Below, piece by piece: positions 6,463 to 7,712 of a DNA stretch of 7,712 nt; within the stretch, counting starts at the first letter, position 1, and the number at the start of each line of letters is the position of its first letter. This stretch comes from Desulfatitalea sp. (GTDB lineage: Bacteria; Desulfobacterota; Desulfobacteria; Desulfobacterales; Desulfosarcinaceae), in contig JABDRH010000272.1 of assembly GCA_013041835.1 (NCBI GenBank), positions 1 to 7,712 of the forward strand. Direction: 5' to 3'. Under the pieces are notes generated by a model. That model did no database searches. It had not been told where the DNA came from and worked only from the letters and a program-made list of their open reading frames with translations. The position numbers were made by a program, and so were the translations under genes.

Positions 6463-7712
6463 ATGACCACCATGGATCTGGCAACTTTGGGAAAAGCCCC
6501 CGTCAGCGAAGCAAATCCGGCCGGCGAGGACGTGCGTTACGACTCCGATTTCGAGATGGTTCAGACCGAAATCGACAAACTCTCCTCACCCACGGCTTCG
6601 GGCCAGGTGGACTGGTCCCTGGTCGCCAAAAAGAGCGCGGAAATTCTGCAGGCCAAATCCAAGGACATGACCGTGGCCGGCTACCTGTGCGTGGCCGGCT
6701 TGCATACCCGCAACATCGACGGCTTCGATGACGGCGTGGCCATCCTGCGGGATATGGTCGAGGCCTACTGGGACATCCTGTATCCCAAGAAAAAGCGCAT
6801 GCGCGGCCGGGTCGCGGCGGTGGCCTGGTGGCTGGAACGTTGTGAGCCCGAGCTGCATAAGATCAAGCCGGCGCCCCTGTCCCGGGAGCAGGTGACCCGC
6901 ATGACGGAAAACCTCAAGGCCCTGGACGCTTTTCTAGGGGAAAACATGCCGGACGCCCCGGTCCTCAGGCCGCTTGTGCGGCTGGTGGAGGCGCTGCCGG
7001 TGAAAGAAGAGGCGCCACCGCCAGAGGCGGCGCCGGCCGGCACTGAAAAACCGGCCGATCTCCCGGCGCCGGTCGCGGCGGTCGCCAAAGCCCCGGCAGC
7101 ACCCACGGCGGCTGCCGCCGCGGCGGCGGAAAGCAGTGGCGCTGATATGAACGGCGCCATCAACAGCCCGGTGCAAGCGCGCCGCGCCGCCGAAGCCGCC
7201 TTTCAACGCCTGCGTCAAGTCAGCCTTTTTCTGCTCGCCAACGATCTGAAAAACCCGTCCGCCTTCCGATTCCGCCGCATTGCCGCATGGGTCAATGTCA
7301 CCGCCCTGCCGCCCCACGCGGATGGCGACACCCAAATACCGCCGCCCGCGCCCCAGGTGACCACCGCCTTGGCCGCGCTCAGGGAAGAGGGCAATCTCGA
7401 AGCCTTCGTGCAGAATGCCGAACAGAAACTCTCCCAATTCATCTTCTGGTTCGATATCAACCGCATGGTGGTCGAAACCCTCAACGACTTGGGTGCGGGG
7501 TATGCCAAAGCCATCGATGCGGTGTGCGAAGAGACCGCTTACCTTCTGACCCGTTTGCCGGGCATCGAAGCCCTGCGCTTTTCCGACGGCACTCCCTTTG
7601 CCGATGACCCGACGCGCAAGTGGCTGCAAGCCATTCGGTTTGCCGCCGAGGCCGGCAAAGGCGGCGCCGCATCGGGGTCTCGGGACGATAACGACGCCGG
7701 GATGGGTGACGT
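6463..7712 (+). CDS. tssA: Type VI secretion system protein TssA, VasJ-type C-terminus (3' end outside window)
   Basis: TssA proteins organise T6SS assembly: they share an ImpA N-terminal domain and form oligomers that prime tube and sheath growth or cap the distal end. The frame is open from 6463 to the right edge, giving at least 416 residues. The ImpA_N domain (about 10-125) shows VRYDSDFE, the E-I-x-K block, VDWSLV at about 49-54, SKDM at 66-69, and YWDILYP at 102-108 followed by a basic RMRGR and a tryptophan pair. A low-complexity Ala/Pro/Glu linker (about 182-229, including seven alanines at 216-222) follows. The C-terminal part (about 235-390) has FRFRRIAAW, IPPPAP, the FDINR segment, RLPGIEALRF and DGTPFADDPTRKWL, typical of VasJ-type TssA. 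The conserved domain is essentially complete by residue 390, so the stop is probably not far beyond the window, though an extension is possible. Start choice between 6463 and 6472 is unsettled and changes three residues only. Confidence 0.92.
   Translation, partial: MTTMDLATLGKAPVSEANPAGEDVRYDSDFEMVQTEIDKLSSPTASGQVDWSLVAKKSAEILQAKSKDMTVAGYLCVAGLHTRNIDGFDDGVAILRDMVEAYWDILYPKKKRMRGRVAAVAWWLERCEPELHKIKPAPLSREQVTRMTENLKALDAFLGENMPDAPVLRPLVRLVEALPVKEEAPPPEAAPAGTEKPADLPAPVAAVAKAPAAPTAAAAAAAESSGADMNGAINSPVQARRAAEAAFQRLRQVSLFLLANDLKNPSAFRFRRIAAWVNVTALPPHADGDTQIPPPAPQVTTALAALREEGNLEAFVQNAEQKLSQFIFWFDINRMVVETLNDLGAGYAKAIDAVCEETAYLLTRLPGIEALRFSDGTPFADDPTRKWLQAIRFAAEAGKGGAASGSRDDNDAGMGD

Noticed and set aside
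6450..6731. ATG-started + strand frame of 93 codons at the beginning of tssA
   Set aside because: It is out of frame with the ImpA-domain protein starting at 6463, whose conserved motifs run through the same bases.
141..7712. The coding region as an undescribed secretion or defence system
   Set aside because: All five genes match known T6SS families with expected lengths and motifs. No unknown gene, effector or immunity pair is inserted among them.

Overview
This window is a five-gene, co-directional segment of a type VI secretion system (T6SS) locus, all on the + strand and in the order tssK - tssL - tssM - tagF - tssA. The DNA is GC-rich and densely coding. The protein families point to a Gram-negative host. 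The style of the leader DNA and the gene set would suit a Desulfobacterota/deltaproteobacterial sulfate reducer, but that taxonomic guess is inference and weakly supported.

Layout. Positions 1-140 hold no convincing gene. They contain a long, nearly continuous hairpin (about 1-76) whose G.U wobble pairs work only in + strand RNA. A second partial copy of one hairpin arm lies at 80-92, followed by a clear ribosome binding site for tssK. The genes then follow with almost no space between them: tssK (141-1526), a 4-base gap, tssL (1531-2214), no gap, tssM (2215-5706), a 13-base overlap, tagF (5694-6431), a 31-base gap, and tssA (6463 to beyond the right edge). This packing indicates one polycistronic transcript.

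How the genes work together. TssL and TssM form the inner-membrane part of the T6SS membrane complex. TssK is the adaptor that docks the cytoplasmic baseplate onto the cytoplasmic parts of TssL and TssM. TssA primes assembly and guides or caps the growing tail and sheath. TagF is a known post-translational brake on T6SS assembly. The segment therefore codes for the docking station, its adaptor, an assembly organiser and a regulator. The sheath (TssB/C), tube (Hcp), spike (VgrG), wedge (TssE/F/G), ATPase (ClpV), TssJ lipoprotein and any effectors are not in this window and presumably lie beside it.

I found no mobile element, CRISPR array, tRNA or rRNA, no frameshift or broken gene, and no undescribed protein system. 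The least explained sequence is the structured leader before tssK.
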